From contig NC_087063.1 of assembly GCF_963678635.1 (NCBI RefSeq), forward strand, positions 48,435,220 through 48,499,219: DNA of 64,000 bases, written 5' to 3'. A program made the position numbers and the translations under genes. Shown here in pieces: positions 46,201-55,600 of this stretch (the first letter of the stretch is position 1; every line of letters starts with the position of its first letter). The notes beneath the pieces are model-generated. The model did not search any database. It saw only the letters and a program-made list of their open reading frames with translations, and was not told the origin of the DNA. The DNA comes from Symsagittifera roscoffensis. Lineage: Eukaryota; Xenacoelomorpha; Acoela; Convolutidae.

Positions 46201-49101
46201 GATCAAGACCGCGTACACGAATTGTAGGGCGGGTGGCATATTTGCGTATCCTGGGGATGTGGTAAACACCACCTTCGTCTTAGACCCAAATCTCGAGGCT
46301 ACGTTCTCTTGTACCTCATTCATCGCCGCAAATAACGCCTGAATAGCCTCCCATGTCTTCCTTGATGTCGGAATCTCCTTGCCCTTCAGTCGCTCAAGAA
46401 GTCCCATCGCGTGCAGGTGATCATTCATTCCTGCAAACAATAGCAGCTCAGGTTCACAGGGCATCTCCGACTTTATTGCCACCACTAGAGTCAACATTTG
46501 GTTCAATTCGGCTCCTGGCAAGGAGTATACCAGAGTCTCCGGCCAGAACAACTTGGGAGACGTTCCTTCGAAGTCCGATCCCGCCACAATGACTACTCTT
46601 GCAGCAGCTGGATCTGCTCTATCATAAACTGCCAGAGTTTTGGCCAGTTGGGTGCCAATACAGGGCTTCCCGTACCTGGGATCTTCTGCCAACTTCGGAC
46701 CTTCGTAAGCGGCATCAGGCAATTCCATTCCCCCCGGATTGAGTAGCTTGTCTACCACCTTTAACTGCGCCGGGGTTGCCAACCTGATCCTGGCGATGCC
46801 AGTTCGGTGCTTGGGAGGTTCTATTATAAGTCCAGGACTCCCCAACAGCTTGAGAGGCCTGTAGTTAATGGGTCCCATGATCGCTTTTGTGGGAATTCCA
46901 GTCAGGTCTGTGGTCTCCATTAACTTCGCTCTCGAGAAGTGCGCCTCGTGAGCTTTCAACCAGTCTACGCAATGATGTCTATTCAAATCCTCGTGCGACA
47001 CTCGTTCGATCCCCAGGGTTTCCGCCAACTCTCGTCTGCATTCCAAACTCTCTAGATCCAGTTCCTTCACCTTCTCAGGATATCTCAAGCGGGCAGTCTC
47101 CATAGACTTCTTTTCTCTCCTGCCATCTGCCACCACCACAGAGGACATCGCCGAGCCCGGAGGTGTTGATGACTCTACCTCCTCCGACTCCATTGGCGTG
47201 GCACTCTGCAATCGGGTCTGATTGCTCCTTGAACTGTCTCTAGTATCAACTCTCGCTCCCAAACGACCAGCCAAGGCCCTCGAGGTAAGGAATGGTGGGT
47301 TGGGAGGTGGTCCTAAAGTGAATTGGGCTGTCTCCAGCAGGTCCGCCTCTAGCGTGTTTATGTGTTCCTGGAAGACGTCGTTCAGCCACTCCGCTCCCCT
47401 TGGCCTATCGAAATGGATTCCATCTTTTGAGATGTCTTCAGGGAATCCCTTTTTCTCCATACGTTCTGCTATGTCCAACAGCCTGAGAGGAAGCACACTC
47501 TTTCGGTGTATGTCTCGGATCACCTTGTTCAGGCTCCGCACCTTCTGGTTCATCTCTAGGGCGTGCTGATCAAACATCATGTTGTAGGGGACCGTGCATA
47601 CCGTCAACAGGATGGGGTCCATCTGGATCCTCAGTTCCTCAAGAAGGCAGCTCATCTTGTCGCACAGCCTCGTTACTTTCCTCGCTTCTCCCCTTGACAC
47701 GTCGTTGGTCCCAACCATCAGGGTCACTGTGTAAACTTTGGTCATCCCTAGCATGTCCAGGGTTGCCAACATCTGTGGCGAGGCAGCTCCAGCGAAACTC
47801 AAGACTCCTGTCTGCCAATGTGACCGTATCTGGGTCAACACCCGCACCAGGATATCCCCTATAATTAGGTGAACTGCACCCTCTGGCACACGAGGTGGCG
47901 CTAGATACTCCACCCAGGCTGCGTCATGGAAGCAGTCCCTCCTGGCTCCCTGTTCCGCACTCCAGTCCAGCCGATTGTGCCTGTGGTAGTTCCCTTCTGT
48001 ATTCTTCTTATAGCTTGCGATCACGACATTCCTGACCGGCTGTTCCCTCCAAGTTGGGGGAAGCTCTGGCCTTGTCGATCTTTCACGACTCTGCTGCTGC
48101 AATTTCTCGCCTAGCTCCTTCAGGCGCGATGAGGCGCCGCTCACCTGACTGCCACTCGAGGTCGAGGTTGGGGTATATCCTGGTAACACCACATCCATCA
48201 GAGGACGTACAGGTTGTGTCTCTAGGTTGCGCAAGGAAGGCGTCACGTCATTCGGTATCCAGACCTCCAACCCTTCACTCATGTGTTCTCTGGCCTCGCG
48301 GTCAAGGTTGAACCGTCCTCTAGCCCTGGGAGCTTCATCCACCTCCATGCGCGACTCTGGCCTCGAGCTGGTCACCACTCGTTCGTTTGACCTGGCTCCC
48401 TTCTGTGCGTCAAGCTCGCGTTGTCGCTGTTCTATCCTTTCCAACTCCGACTTCAGTTGATCACGATTCGCGACGTTCTCCCGCACCCTTAGCTCCTGCT
48501 GATGTTCAGCCCTTAGCATCTCAAGTAATTTCAACGTCTGATCTCGCTCGTCGACTGCCTGGTCTCTCTCCAGCTGAAGCTTCTCCCTGTCCAGCTTCGC
48601 CTGATCCCGATCGAGGTTCGCTTTATTCCTTTCCTTCAGCGCCTTCTCGAGCTCTTTCTTTAGAACCCCCAGATCCGGATATGCCTCGGTCGTCTGTTGC
48701 GCTCGCGACATCGACGGCACCTTACTCGAGCTCTGGCCTGTGGATCTTGCTGTTGGTCTCGTCGGTAGCGGGAACTCTCCTGCGCCGTGTTCGGTGTTGT
48801 TACTCAGGCCAGGATTTCTTGCCAAGTCAAAGCCCCTTACTCCTCCATCCGCCTTCCAGGATAACCATCTGGTCTGTTCTCGATTTGATATGCCCTCGGT
48901 GGTGTAGCCGACCATCAAGACAGCCTCCGTCGCAGACTCCCTGCACTCACCCTGGTCCTCCAACTGGAGGATCGCATTCAGCATCACCGCCATTCTCTCG
49001 TCTATCTGGGTGTAGTCCAGGTCCCTCAAGCGTCTGTACAGCTCGTCAAGAGTGGGCTTCTTCAGAGCCGCGGGCACGGAGTTCCAGAATCGGTCTGCCA
49101 T
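40222..49101 (-). CDS. ORF2 of copy C: giant SGNH-hydrolase-containing protein (2,959 aa)
   Basis: A single open frame from the ATG at 49101. The N-terminal block (about residues 1-110) is conserved with B and supports this start. A highly charged coiled coil lies at about 150-250. SGNH domain 1 is at about 405-580, with IGDILVRV (about 413), SFAGA, VGTNDVSR (about 462) and DGIHFD (about 559). The nucleophile Ser is Ile here (codon ATC), whereas A and B have Ser. A second SGNH-like domain at about 835-1060 has VAGSDF, AGMNDHL and IGDDH. The remaining ~1,900 residues match only A and B: acidic disordered stretches, a Cys quartet C-x4-C-x6-C-x4-C at about 2427-2446, and a Cys/His-rich C-terminus (PCHCLAQT, LHNSFCLNRE). 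There is no signal peptide. It takes the env position, but nothing marks it as an envelope protein. Confidence 0.9.
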   Translation of the reverse strand: MADRFWNSVPAALKKPTLDELYRRLRDLDYTQIDERMAVMLNAILQLEDQGECRESATEAVLMVGYTTEGISNREQTRWLSWKADGGVRGFDLARNPGLSNNTEHGAGEFPLPTRPTARSTGQSSSKVPSMSRAQQTTEAYPDLGVLKKELEKALKERNKANLDRDQAKLDREKLQLERDQAVDERDQTLKLLEMLRAEHQQELRVRENVANRDQLKSELERIEQRQRELDAQKGARSNERVVTSSRPESRMEVDEAPRARGRFNLDREAREHMSEGLEVWIPNDVTPSLRNLETQPVRPLMDVVLPGYTPTSTSSGSQVSGASSRLKELGEKLQQQSRERSTRPELPPTWREQPVRNVVIASYKKNTEGNYHRHNRLDWSAEQGARRDCFHDAAWVEYLAPPRVPEGAVHLIIGDILVRVLTQIRSHWQTGVLSFAGAASPQMLATLDMLGMTKVYTVTLMVGTNDVSRGEARKVTRLCDKMSCLLEELRIQMDPILLTVCTVPYNMMFDQHALEMNQKVRSLNKVIRDIHRKSVLPLRLLDIAERMEKKGFPEDISKDGIHFDRPRGAEWLNDVFQEHINTLEADLLETAQFTLGPPPNPPFLTSRALAGRLGARVDTRDSSRSNQTRLQSATPMESEEVESSTPPGSAMSSVVVADGRREKKSMETARLRYPEKVKELDLESLECRRELAETLGIERVSHEDLNRHHCVDWLKAHEAHFSRAKLMETTDLTGIPTKAIMGPINYRPLKLLGSPGLIIEPPKHRTGIARIRLATPAQLKVVDKLLNPGGMELPDAAYEGPKLAEDPRYGKPCIGTQLAKTLAVYDRADPAAARVVIVAGSDFEGTSPKLFWPETLVYSLPGAELNQMLTLVVAIKSEMPCEPELLLFAGMNDHLHAMGLLERLKGKEIPTSRKTWEAIQALFAAMNEVQENVASRFGSKTKVVFTTSPGYANMPPALQFVYAVLILIAEGSEWRILMAAPNRELEPSNLRLYKSELPAAWADISHALRGFYGLADVLIVLDEVLLLEVSNFARQLKFSPVIGDDHPAINQLTASLWFRGMDVKVANSTSRSRGPSNERRNVVETEKQLESMKYRLTQEYVWWPFLTPRLENVTNKTREEAPLLVKQIWSFLEKQLELAETRDMTVARFVSAANEVTIGGFWREHANGELKTRRDYEILKFLSPCWEKEFLAGVFGTTATIFGAFVQEILGMSISLLLALYLVYPRYLFNMGPAYMFSRGVETLRVDGYLALVLLTHGELVSFHRLMEYGEPLSMGRVHTSIETSSYKCAAGLKTLLVQYLMMQNRYMTGEDENPTSREEWEKANRGMPLLTDLCLAMRSDPMGIIRGLEEVVTCIYGPAVTYAFPDPLVITYRHSVTHLSLISVLDGTALNWCQQEVLRARMSNTVLFGKVKDAEMMVCNFRGQKQCRMGGKREGPIEMYPKFWNLNPLTADGREVLRIPAWKECFALVKRELEAIMEKEILPATMPEFPTVRRMTLGMNSPLVVPSIMAKMMTEETQRHFTDGWDPLFIGYTAVVYFHTSEMKVNSWTTQAKKSRGSQPPGYEVRKVLRTLEKEGLENMLPIWDDGRMIVMEGHVALVDEMKFATRKYKAPYGLEQVEVTQEGTELDAAGQLHVALTEYKKLDPTTPSPLSVDTPGDKRSGPVEDRFKRILERRRNESEEESMDETLSEAGEDMEVGNTPEPGPSGEELTTQELLKDLSEENWTDTATPPLNPSPRKNLELPLAGETFNMGMLLLSSEEREKNTFEGNRDIFLGSLEDDAWQEFLEEFNREVGSETTLDKFKKELWDAVVRFGEPLLIGTGLDEKARKELLNKLVELRNARSKTRKEKCEDSSTLKQKAVDKMVDDIKRDKVETSNMIKSTNILKARAGGRQELEGVDGEVESMMIATTPSSRDVKTRKRKREVEGWGSPSVDAVSEGNLRETAPIVLARCKTAAYKNSSELRKPLEVEKEIEVSASSTSEEDFKPQKINVKRGSTNGQVGEVEIGKEWISKAHQDMGKQVTSDPLERNKTRNTSRTWWVALETLKEMEDCLKKLDSGIARKRRNWATQQKAEVNKIEMASHLKRSWQSLLKDHFEEAMRTSSSAPPLMANPFVRTAGQLMFTWSLVGIELETLTSYDRLKLGSKKLEVYQALMQHVARDNSGLSLARRKDATCFLRWIMSMMSDSTILACHQRASGSKTMEKRVSTIILNVYQSTGIEKEDGSRLSLENHRKLDEVRRFSNKKFEEEHDVHRNLASSEQYSRLSEKGEYQYVSGVMGIAYNPFLDSEAGGAHRNHEVAELLKFWTERIMEIDAVEKEGPSLGLILEKTPEVISIPRSNKRVEVNMGGGNGLLTTNLGVIWKLLRPSWCPHPHASLIEETTERVRLAPTEDEDLAKLSVLHKLITPQMQEPSERTSDPGSAKKLEPGSCLDSTCGNGEHICDGRSCVRILSFQKEDLVTWFEDITEREKSEVQIIAECYARTTVNIATALGFFSRMCGLQALERLESEHHLVTALSVESWPGVLQVTQKHIRSWKVGLEAEMGFPMSEAYGLPLNAKSLIGSMMANLCGSHYPLHMAMVEVSSQRILVDKAFSVPKCVRLARMSHHSHKLLRKIKGTVPKELRDDLSEIWGEDLLKLERENTSDHERQNVIGKPVGSTPNLEDNDTMHEKMMELEPLLEASGERNLRSIEISHGECPCHCLAQTVWYPDHKNLCLVWDVEEIRSIGLPDHRQKVTLLVVSTMLALRWIEENITKYREATTPTAESIYAIDYSRRLELFETACKVFAIPTEVRHVWSRLRYFPWFRATLTSWLYMTTKDHMRKHQKEYRQFQAEIGPEAFKRPLLTHRNAITTGWKRVGKMSRDNTKARESILEEDLAKNVSLSLHNSFCLNREARVKALLNQAKRLQEQREWMRSYEQLKAWEEIVISSDDEEELLRQFAASSTSGCSTSKAKSTR

Positions 49102-49624
49102 TCTTTGTAACTTCGGGATGTATGTAGGTAGATGTTAACCAGCTCAAGAATTACCTTACCAACTCAAGAATTACCTTACCAACTCAAGTATTACCCAATT
49201 CAAGAATTCTCTAGAAATGTTCTCTTGCAAATACTTGCTGTAGATTCGTATTATCGCGTGTTCAATCAAGATTCTCTCTTTCTGTTTCTCGCTTGAGTGT
49301 AGTTGGATTTTCAACTTTGTTTTTCAAACTTGATCTGAAAACAGAAAGCTCATTAAAACTTAGCATGTCACGTTCCTAACCTAGAGACCCCCCTTCTACC
49401 CAAATGGTTAAAATCTTATCATTCTCATATCACTTAAAGCAATTCGATTGGATTTCCCTTAAGAACATGCAGATTCATTTTATGTTTTAGCACCATCAAT
49501 TCTTTCTTTTAAAATTCAATTGTCATGCCAATCACATCTTAAGATCCCTTTACCTGCGCCGCACCCCAGTACCTAACTCAAGACTCCTCCCTCACACCCG
49601 ACCTGATACCTCCGTGTACCCGAC
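49102..49624 (-). other. Gag-Pol/ORF2 spacer of copy C with candidate 3' splice site
   Basis: 523 bp. In element orientation, AGCTTTCTGTTTTCAG|ATC (AG ending at 49335) is a strong 3' splice acceptor 233 nt before the ORF2 ATG. Near the ATG are three copies of a 20-bp repeat (49141-49200). No gene. Confidence 0.6.
49141..49200 (-). repeat. Three tandem 20-bp repeats before ORF2
   Basis: On the plus strand, AACTCAAGAATTACCTTACC-type units at 49141-49160, 49161-49180 and a diverged one at 49181-49200. They contain the CTCAAG hexamer that is abundant throughout copy C. Confidence 0.8.
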
Positions 49625-52600
49625 TCAGGCGATGCTCAAGTAGTACTTCTTGTGAAGATGCACCATTATCTCTGTTTCTGCAAAGACCACATGTAGGATG
49701 GCATACAATTCCCTCGAGCTCAGTTTGCCCCTGTTTGGGTCGTACACCGGCATCGAGACCTCCACTATTCCTCTTTCAATCATGAAGTCACGTAGTCTTG
49801 TCAGTGCCAATATCACGTGTTCGGGATCAATTGTGTTTCTGTCGTTGACTCTCGTTACTAGGAAGCAGAGGTATTTGCCCGGGACTTGTGCCACTGACGG
49901 TGGAAGCGCTGCCATGCCTCCCAGTCCTGGCCTCTGTCTGAACAGAAACTCTACGTTCTGGTACTCTCTTTTGAAGTCAGCCTCCAATCTTGATTTGAAA
50001 CTCATGTCCGCCGTGATGCAGATCGCGCTGGTCCTGTTTGACAGGATGAAGTCGCTATCCGTTATCATGATGTTCTCTGAGTATTCATTGGGTATTTCGA
50101 ATTTCGTTTTGAAATTCCTTCCTATGGTAGGCTCTGGTTCTTCTTCCTCCAGTTCCAATCCGCTTGTTTCCCTCACTTCCTTGAGCTTCTTTATCATCAA
50201 ATTTTCGGTGTGGGTAAGTCCTACCCCCACTCCCCGGACAAAAATATTTATCGACGTCCCCGTCGATGTAGTCGGGTCTGAATTGTCCTTAGGGATGTCC
50301 AGTGGCCTGTCTGTTGCTGTCCATCCGAAAAGAGGGTCCTCTGTCTTCATGTAATTTGCTGCTGATACATCGATTTGCTGAATGCTTTGTCCTTCGCGGC
50401 TCTCGTCTTTGACATCACGCATCCACTCTAGAATCCTCAAGTTCGTGTTCTCCCTCCTTTCTATTTCACTCTGCTCGAGATCCGTCTCCAATTCTGGCGT
50501 CGAGTAATCATCCTGCGGATAATGTCCACCATCGTCAATGACCTGCCATTCCTCTTCGGCTTCCAGTTCGCCTGCGCTTAGTAGTTCATCGCCCAACTTG
50601 TCTGGCTGTATCTTATCGATCAAGAAGTCATCCCCGTACCTATTGTACCTCATACCTGTTCGCTTACGATTGCCAGTCCTGGTTTCCGGTGGTGTTGGTT
50701 GATCCGGCTCCATCCACTTCGGTACCTCGTTTTGCTCTGGGTCGTTCCAGTCTTCTTCTACAAATGAACCTGCATCCGACTCCACTTCTATCTTTTCGTT
50801 GTCGTCCAAACTCAAGTTCTCATTACCATCATTTTTCTCTCTAGTGCCTTTCTCATTCACTTCGCACGCTGGTTCCACCACCAGGTACTCAAGACCTTCC
50901 ATGTCTTTTGGTAGGCACCAGTCCTCCGGGGACGGGACGTGAGGCTTCAGATTTTCGTAATGTGCTGCTCGCCCTGTACTCAAGCGATAGAACCGTCCTT
51001 GTTGATGTACTTCCGTAATCATGAACGGTCCTCTCCATTTCTTGAGTAGTTTCTTTGTTCCCTTGGGCGGTATGACATTTTGGAAGACCCACACGTATTG
51101 GCCCACTTCGTATGGCTTTGCTCTTAGTATCTTTTCGTCATATTTCTTGCGTTGCCTCATTTGCGCTTGCGCCGTGTTTCTCCGACATAGCTCGTTTAGC
51201 TCTTGTTGTCTTTTGATCGCTTCCTTCACGTATGCTTGAGGTGACGTCCTCTTCCCCTCGTACTCCGGGTAGAAGAATGTTATAGGCATTGCCCTTTCCC
51301 TGCCTGTCAACATCATGAAAGGACTGATACCCGTCGTTGAGTGCTTAGTACTATTATAGGCTCCTACTACCTGTGGCAGGTATTTGTCCCAGTCCGTCAT
51401 GTATCTCGAGCAGTACACCCTGAGCATGTTGACCAGTGTCCTGTTCTGTCTCTCTACCAACCCATTGGTCTGTGGATGATAGGTCGTCGAGTGTGCTTGA
51501 GCAATGTGTGATCTCTTCATCAATTCTTTTGTCAAGTCCCCCACAAAAGCCTTGCCGTTGTCCGACTGGAAAGTCATTGGACAACCATACCGCGATATCC
51601 AATGCGTTATCAGGTGATCACATGCCTCCTCTGCTGAGGCTGTCTGGCACGGAACCGCTTCCGCCAACTTGGTGAAGTGATCTATTATAACTAGTATTTG
51701 GTTATAACCCGACTCCGTCATGCAGATTTTCTGATGGTCTATCTGCACCACCTCATTGAATTCCGAACTCTCGACAGACTTGAGGGGAAACTTCATCTTC
51801 CTTGGGTCTTTTACTTGAAGGCATGCTAGGCAGGCATTCACCCATCTCTCGCAAGCTTTTCTCATTCCCGGCCAGTCAAACCTGTGAAGTATCCTTTGTT
51901 GTACTTTATCTATCCCCTGGTGGCCCATCTGGTCGTGTGATCTGAAAAGCACCTCCGTTTGGTACAATTGTGGTAGTATGATGAGGTTGTGTTTGTGTAA
52001 TATTTTTTCCTCATCTCTTCTCTTGCACGCTACCACCCCTTCAGCTGTGTGATAAAGTAAGTCTCTCTTTTCTTTGTAGAACTGGCTCAAGATCTTGTAG
52101 CTGTCTTCCTCAAGTTCCCCCTTCTCCTTGACTTCCGAATGGATCCATTTGGAGAGGTTACTTGTCATTTTGTCATTCTTCTGGGCCCTTATTAGGTCAG
52201 ACAGCCTGTATCTCGCCTTAACGTGCTCCTTTAGCGCCATGATCTGTCCATTCATCTCACCAGGGTTGTGGATGTCATCGCTCAGTTTCACACATATCAT
52301 CCTTTTCACGATTTTCATGTCGTCTTCTGGTACCAGATTCGTTCTGACGTTTGAGTTGCACGATAGTTCCCTTAGTGGTTTTCTTGAAACTGCTATTTTC
52401 TCGAGCTCTTCACCACCTCGTACCTCTTGTATTTCCAGATTGTACGTCCCTGAAGATGGATCCGTCTGTAATTCCCTGTCGTGCTGTCTTATCTTCTCTT
52501 CCGCCAGTATCATGCATAGACTGTCTTGGTCTTCGCTGCTCTCATCCGAGTCTTCATCCCATTCTTCACGCTCCCCGGACAATTTCCCTTCTCCGGTTTC

Positions 52601-55600
52601 GTCTTCTTCCATGAATCTGGACCACTCCCCGGACTCTTGATCTAGTCCCAGGTGTTCAACTTCTTCTCTGAATGTTACTTTCTTATCCCTGACTTTTGTC
52701 TGCTCCAGAATTTTTTCGGGGATTTTTTCAACTAGTGATCGCACAACTTCCTTGCTATCAGTGATGCTTCCTTTTGAGACGTCAGTATTGTTCACTGTTT
52801 CTTCTCTCCGAAGTATGGTTAGTTCCGGTGCCTCCTGACCTTTCCCTTGGATCACGGGCTTGTCATCTGATAGTTTCTCAAGCAACCTCATTAAGTCTTC
52901 ATCTATTCGGACCGTTCCCTCCTCTACCTGGATGAGATCATAACCTTTTGCCTTGAGTGTTTCCCTCACGATCTTGGACTTGAGCATTATTCCTATCGGA
53001 ATCCCTCCGCTTTTCTTCAAGATGGTCTTTTCAAGAGGCTCTTTCGGCAATTCGGGATGATCTTCAATCGGTTTGCCTGATTTGTCCAGCCATCTCGTGA
53101 GTGGAAGACTGTCGTACGTTTCTTTGTCCATAAAGGAGAAGCCGTCTTTGATCTCAGGTCTGTCCGCCTCTCTTTGTTCTTGCCTCTCGTAGAACTCCGT
53201 CTTCTTACTCAAGCTGTCAGCATTTTGATGTTTATCTCGTGTTCTGTGCTCAATTATCATGTTGTATCCATCCAAGCGAACTATCCACCTCCCAATATAG
53301 CTCTGGTCCATTGAGTACGTTTTCAGCCAGCTTAGTGCTCGGTTGTCGACTCGCAGCTTGAAGGGCTCACTGCCTAAGTATGCTCTGTATTTTTCGACAA
53401 AGGTGACCACCGCGAACATCTCTGCTTTCGGTGCTCCGTACTTCATTTCTGTGTCACTTAGGACCTTGCTCCCGTATGCTATTGGTCTCAAGACTGTCTT
53501 CCCATTCCATTCTTGTTCTTGATGGAGAATCCCAGAAATAGCGACTACTGACGCATCCGTGTCTAGCACGTACATCCCCTTCTCAGTCGGCATACCCAGT
53601 ACTGGTGCATCACACAGCTCTTTCTTTATTCTCTGGAATGACTCTTCTGCCGCGTTGTTCCACGTGAACTTCTTGCCCTTATGTCTCATTAATTGTTGCA
53701 TCGGGTATACCTTGTCCGCATAGCCCTTGATGAATTCTCTATAATAGTTGGCGAAACCCAGGAAGCTCATCAGCTGGTGCTCCGTCTTCGGTGATTTCCA
53801 GGTTAGGACTGCTTCCACGGCGTCTGGATCAGGTCTGATACCGTGTTTATCTACCATCCTGCCCAAGTATTTAATCGAGTCCTTGAGTATCTCGCACTTT
53901 GATGGTTTACACTTCAGCCCCGATCTTTTCATGCACGCGAACACCTCGTCAAGCCTCTCGATGTGGTCTTCTAGTGTTGGCGTTGCTATTACCACGTCGT
54001 CCACGTAGCACATTACCAGGTTGCCGTACTTCTTCGTCACGCCTATCAACGCGTGTGCCATCAGCCGCTGAAACGTGGCTGTTGCATTGCAGAGTCCAAA
54101 CGGCATCCGTTTCCATTGAAACAGACCCAACTCGCAGGCGAACCCTGTCTTGTCCCTGTCTTGCTTCCTTAATGGTACCTGCCAAAAGGCCGAGCCTAAA
54201 TCATGAGTCGTAAAAAATTTCGCATCACCTAACTTCGAGAGGCTCTCATCAATTCTAGGTATGGGATAGGCATCCTTCACCGTGACGGAGTTCAGGTATC
54301 GAAAGTCACAACAAAACCTTAACTGGTCGCCTTTCTTTTTGGCCATCACTACTCCACACGCCCACGGTGACTTGGATGGTTCTATCATGTCATACTCTAG
54401 TAACGTTTCGATTTCTTTTCTACACACGTCCGATTTGTGTGGGGTCATGCGCCTCGCCCCCTCCCTGTGTGGTACCGCGTTTTCCTCAAGTTCTATTTCA
54501 TGTTCAACAAAATTACAACACCCGATATCCGCCTTATGCCTTGAAAAAACCTCCTCGTTCCGCTCTAGTACGTCCTTGATAGCTTCGAGCTGTTCATCTT
54601 TCAGTTTGCCCCTTAAATGTTCAATCTCCGGCAGAACCGGTTTATCAGTTTGCATTTCCTCTGGTGTGGGTCGCTCTGGAAAGTTCGAACAGCTCGAAAG
54701 CCCATCGTCCGTTTCTGACTTAAGTGATTTGATAAGACCTGAAGAATCTTTTATTCTCTGCAATCGTCTCAAGATACAAATTTTGTCCCTGTGGTTGGGA
54801 CAATCAACAACTTCATTTTGTTTTGAGTTTTCAATTGTTTCATATCGAGTTTTAACCGGTAAAGCATATCCCAGCTTCCTCCCTCTCTGTATCGTGATCG
54901 GTATATCAAGGGTATTCAACAAGACACTGACGCAGAGGCCGCTCTTCGTTATCGAAAATGATCTTCCTAAAACAGCAGCGCTTTGACTATTAGGATTTGG
55001 AACTATACACACTTGCTTGTTGTCACTTAGTTCATTATAATTTTTCATCCTCAAGCTTACGATTGCCGCTTCATTAGCTTTTAACCTCACTCTCCTACTC
55101 AAGAATACCGGTGCTTTGTTCTCATTTGCCATTATTAAATTTACCGGTTTGATTGCGTACCTCCTATCCGGGTTCCGTATCCTGAACATTGCGTTATTTA
55201 GATCAATCGTTACGTCGAAATTCCTGATGAAGTCTCTGCCCAAAATGAATTGGTCAGATTCATCTAGGTTTTCTACCACGATAAAGCTCATCCACAGGTT
55301 ACGTTCCCCCAAATTGAGGGCTATTATCGGCGTCCTGCCCAGCACCCGTAGTGCCCCTTTGTTTGCAGCTGACAGCCGTATTCTCGAGTCTATCAAGTCA
55401 CCTTTGTCAAAGCCCATCTTTTCCCATGTTTCGATTGGTATGACGCTCAAGACTGCTCCCGTGTCAAGTAATCCACGCAACTGAGTCTTTTTGCCATTTA
55501 TGTCTAGCACGTGCCCTGTCACGTCTGCTTCCGTCCCGATGTGCATTGCATCTTCTTCAAGCATGGCACAGTGTCCGATCGATCTTACTTTCAACTCTTC

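Noticed and set aside
40222-49101. ORF2 as a retroviral-type envelope
   Set aside because: It is in env position, but I see no signal peptide, furin-like site, fusion peptide or C-terminal membrane anchor; it has hydrolase domains and coiled coils instead.
40391-49127. Plus-strand ORFs opposite ORF2 and Gag-Pol of copy C
   Set aside because: They are Ser/Pro/Leu-rich shadows of the coding strand, without recognisable motifs or conservation.
49141-49200. CRISPR-like array before ORF2
   Set aside because: Adjacent 20-bp repeats without spacers in a eukaryotic element; this is a short tandem repeat.
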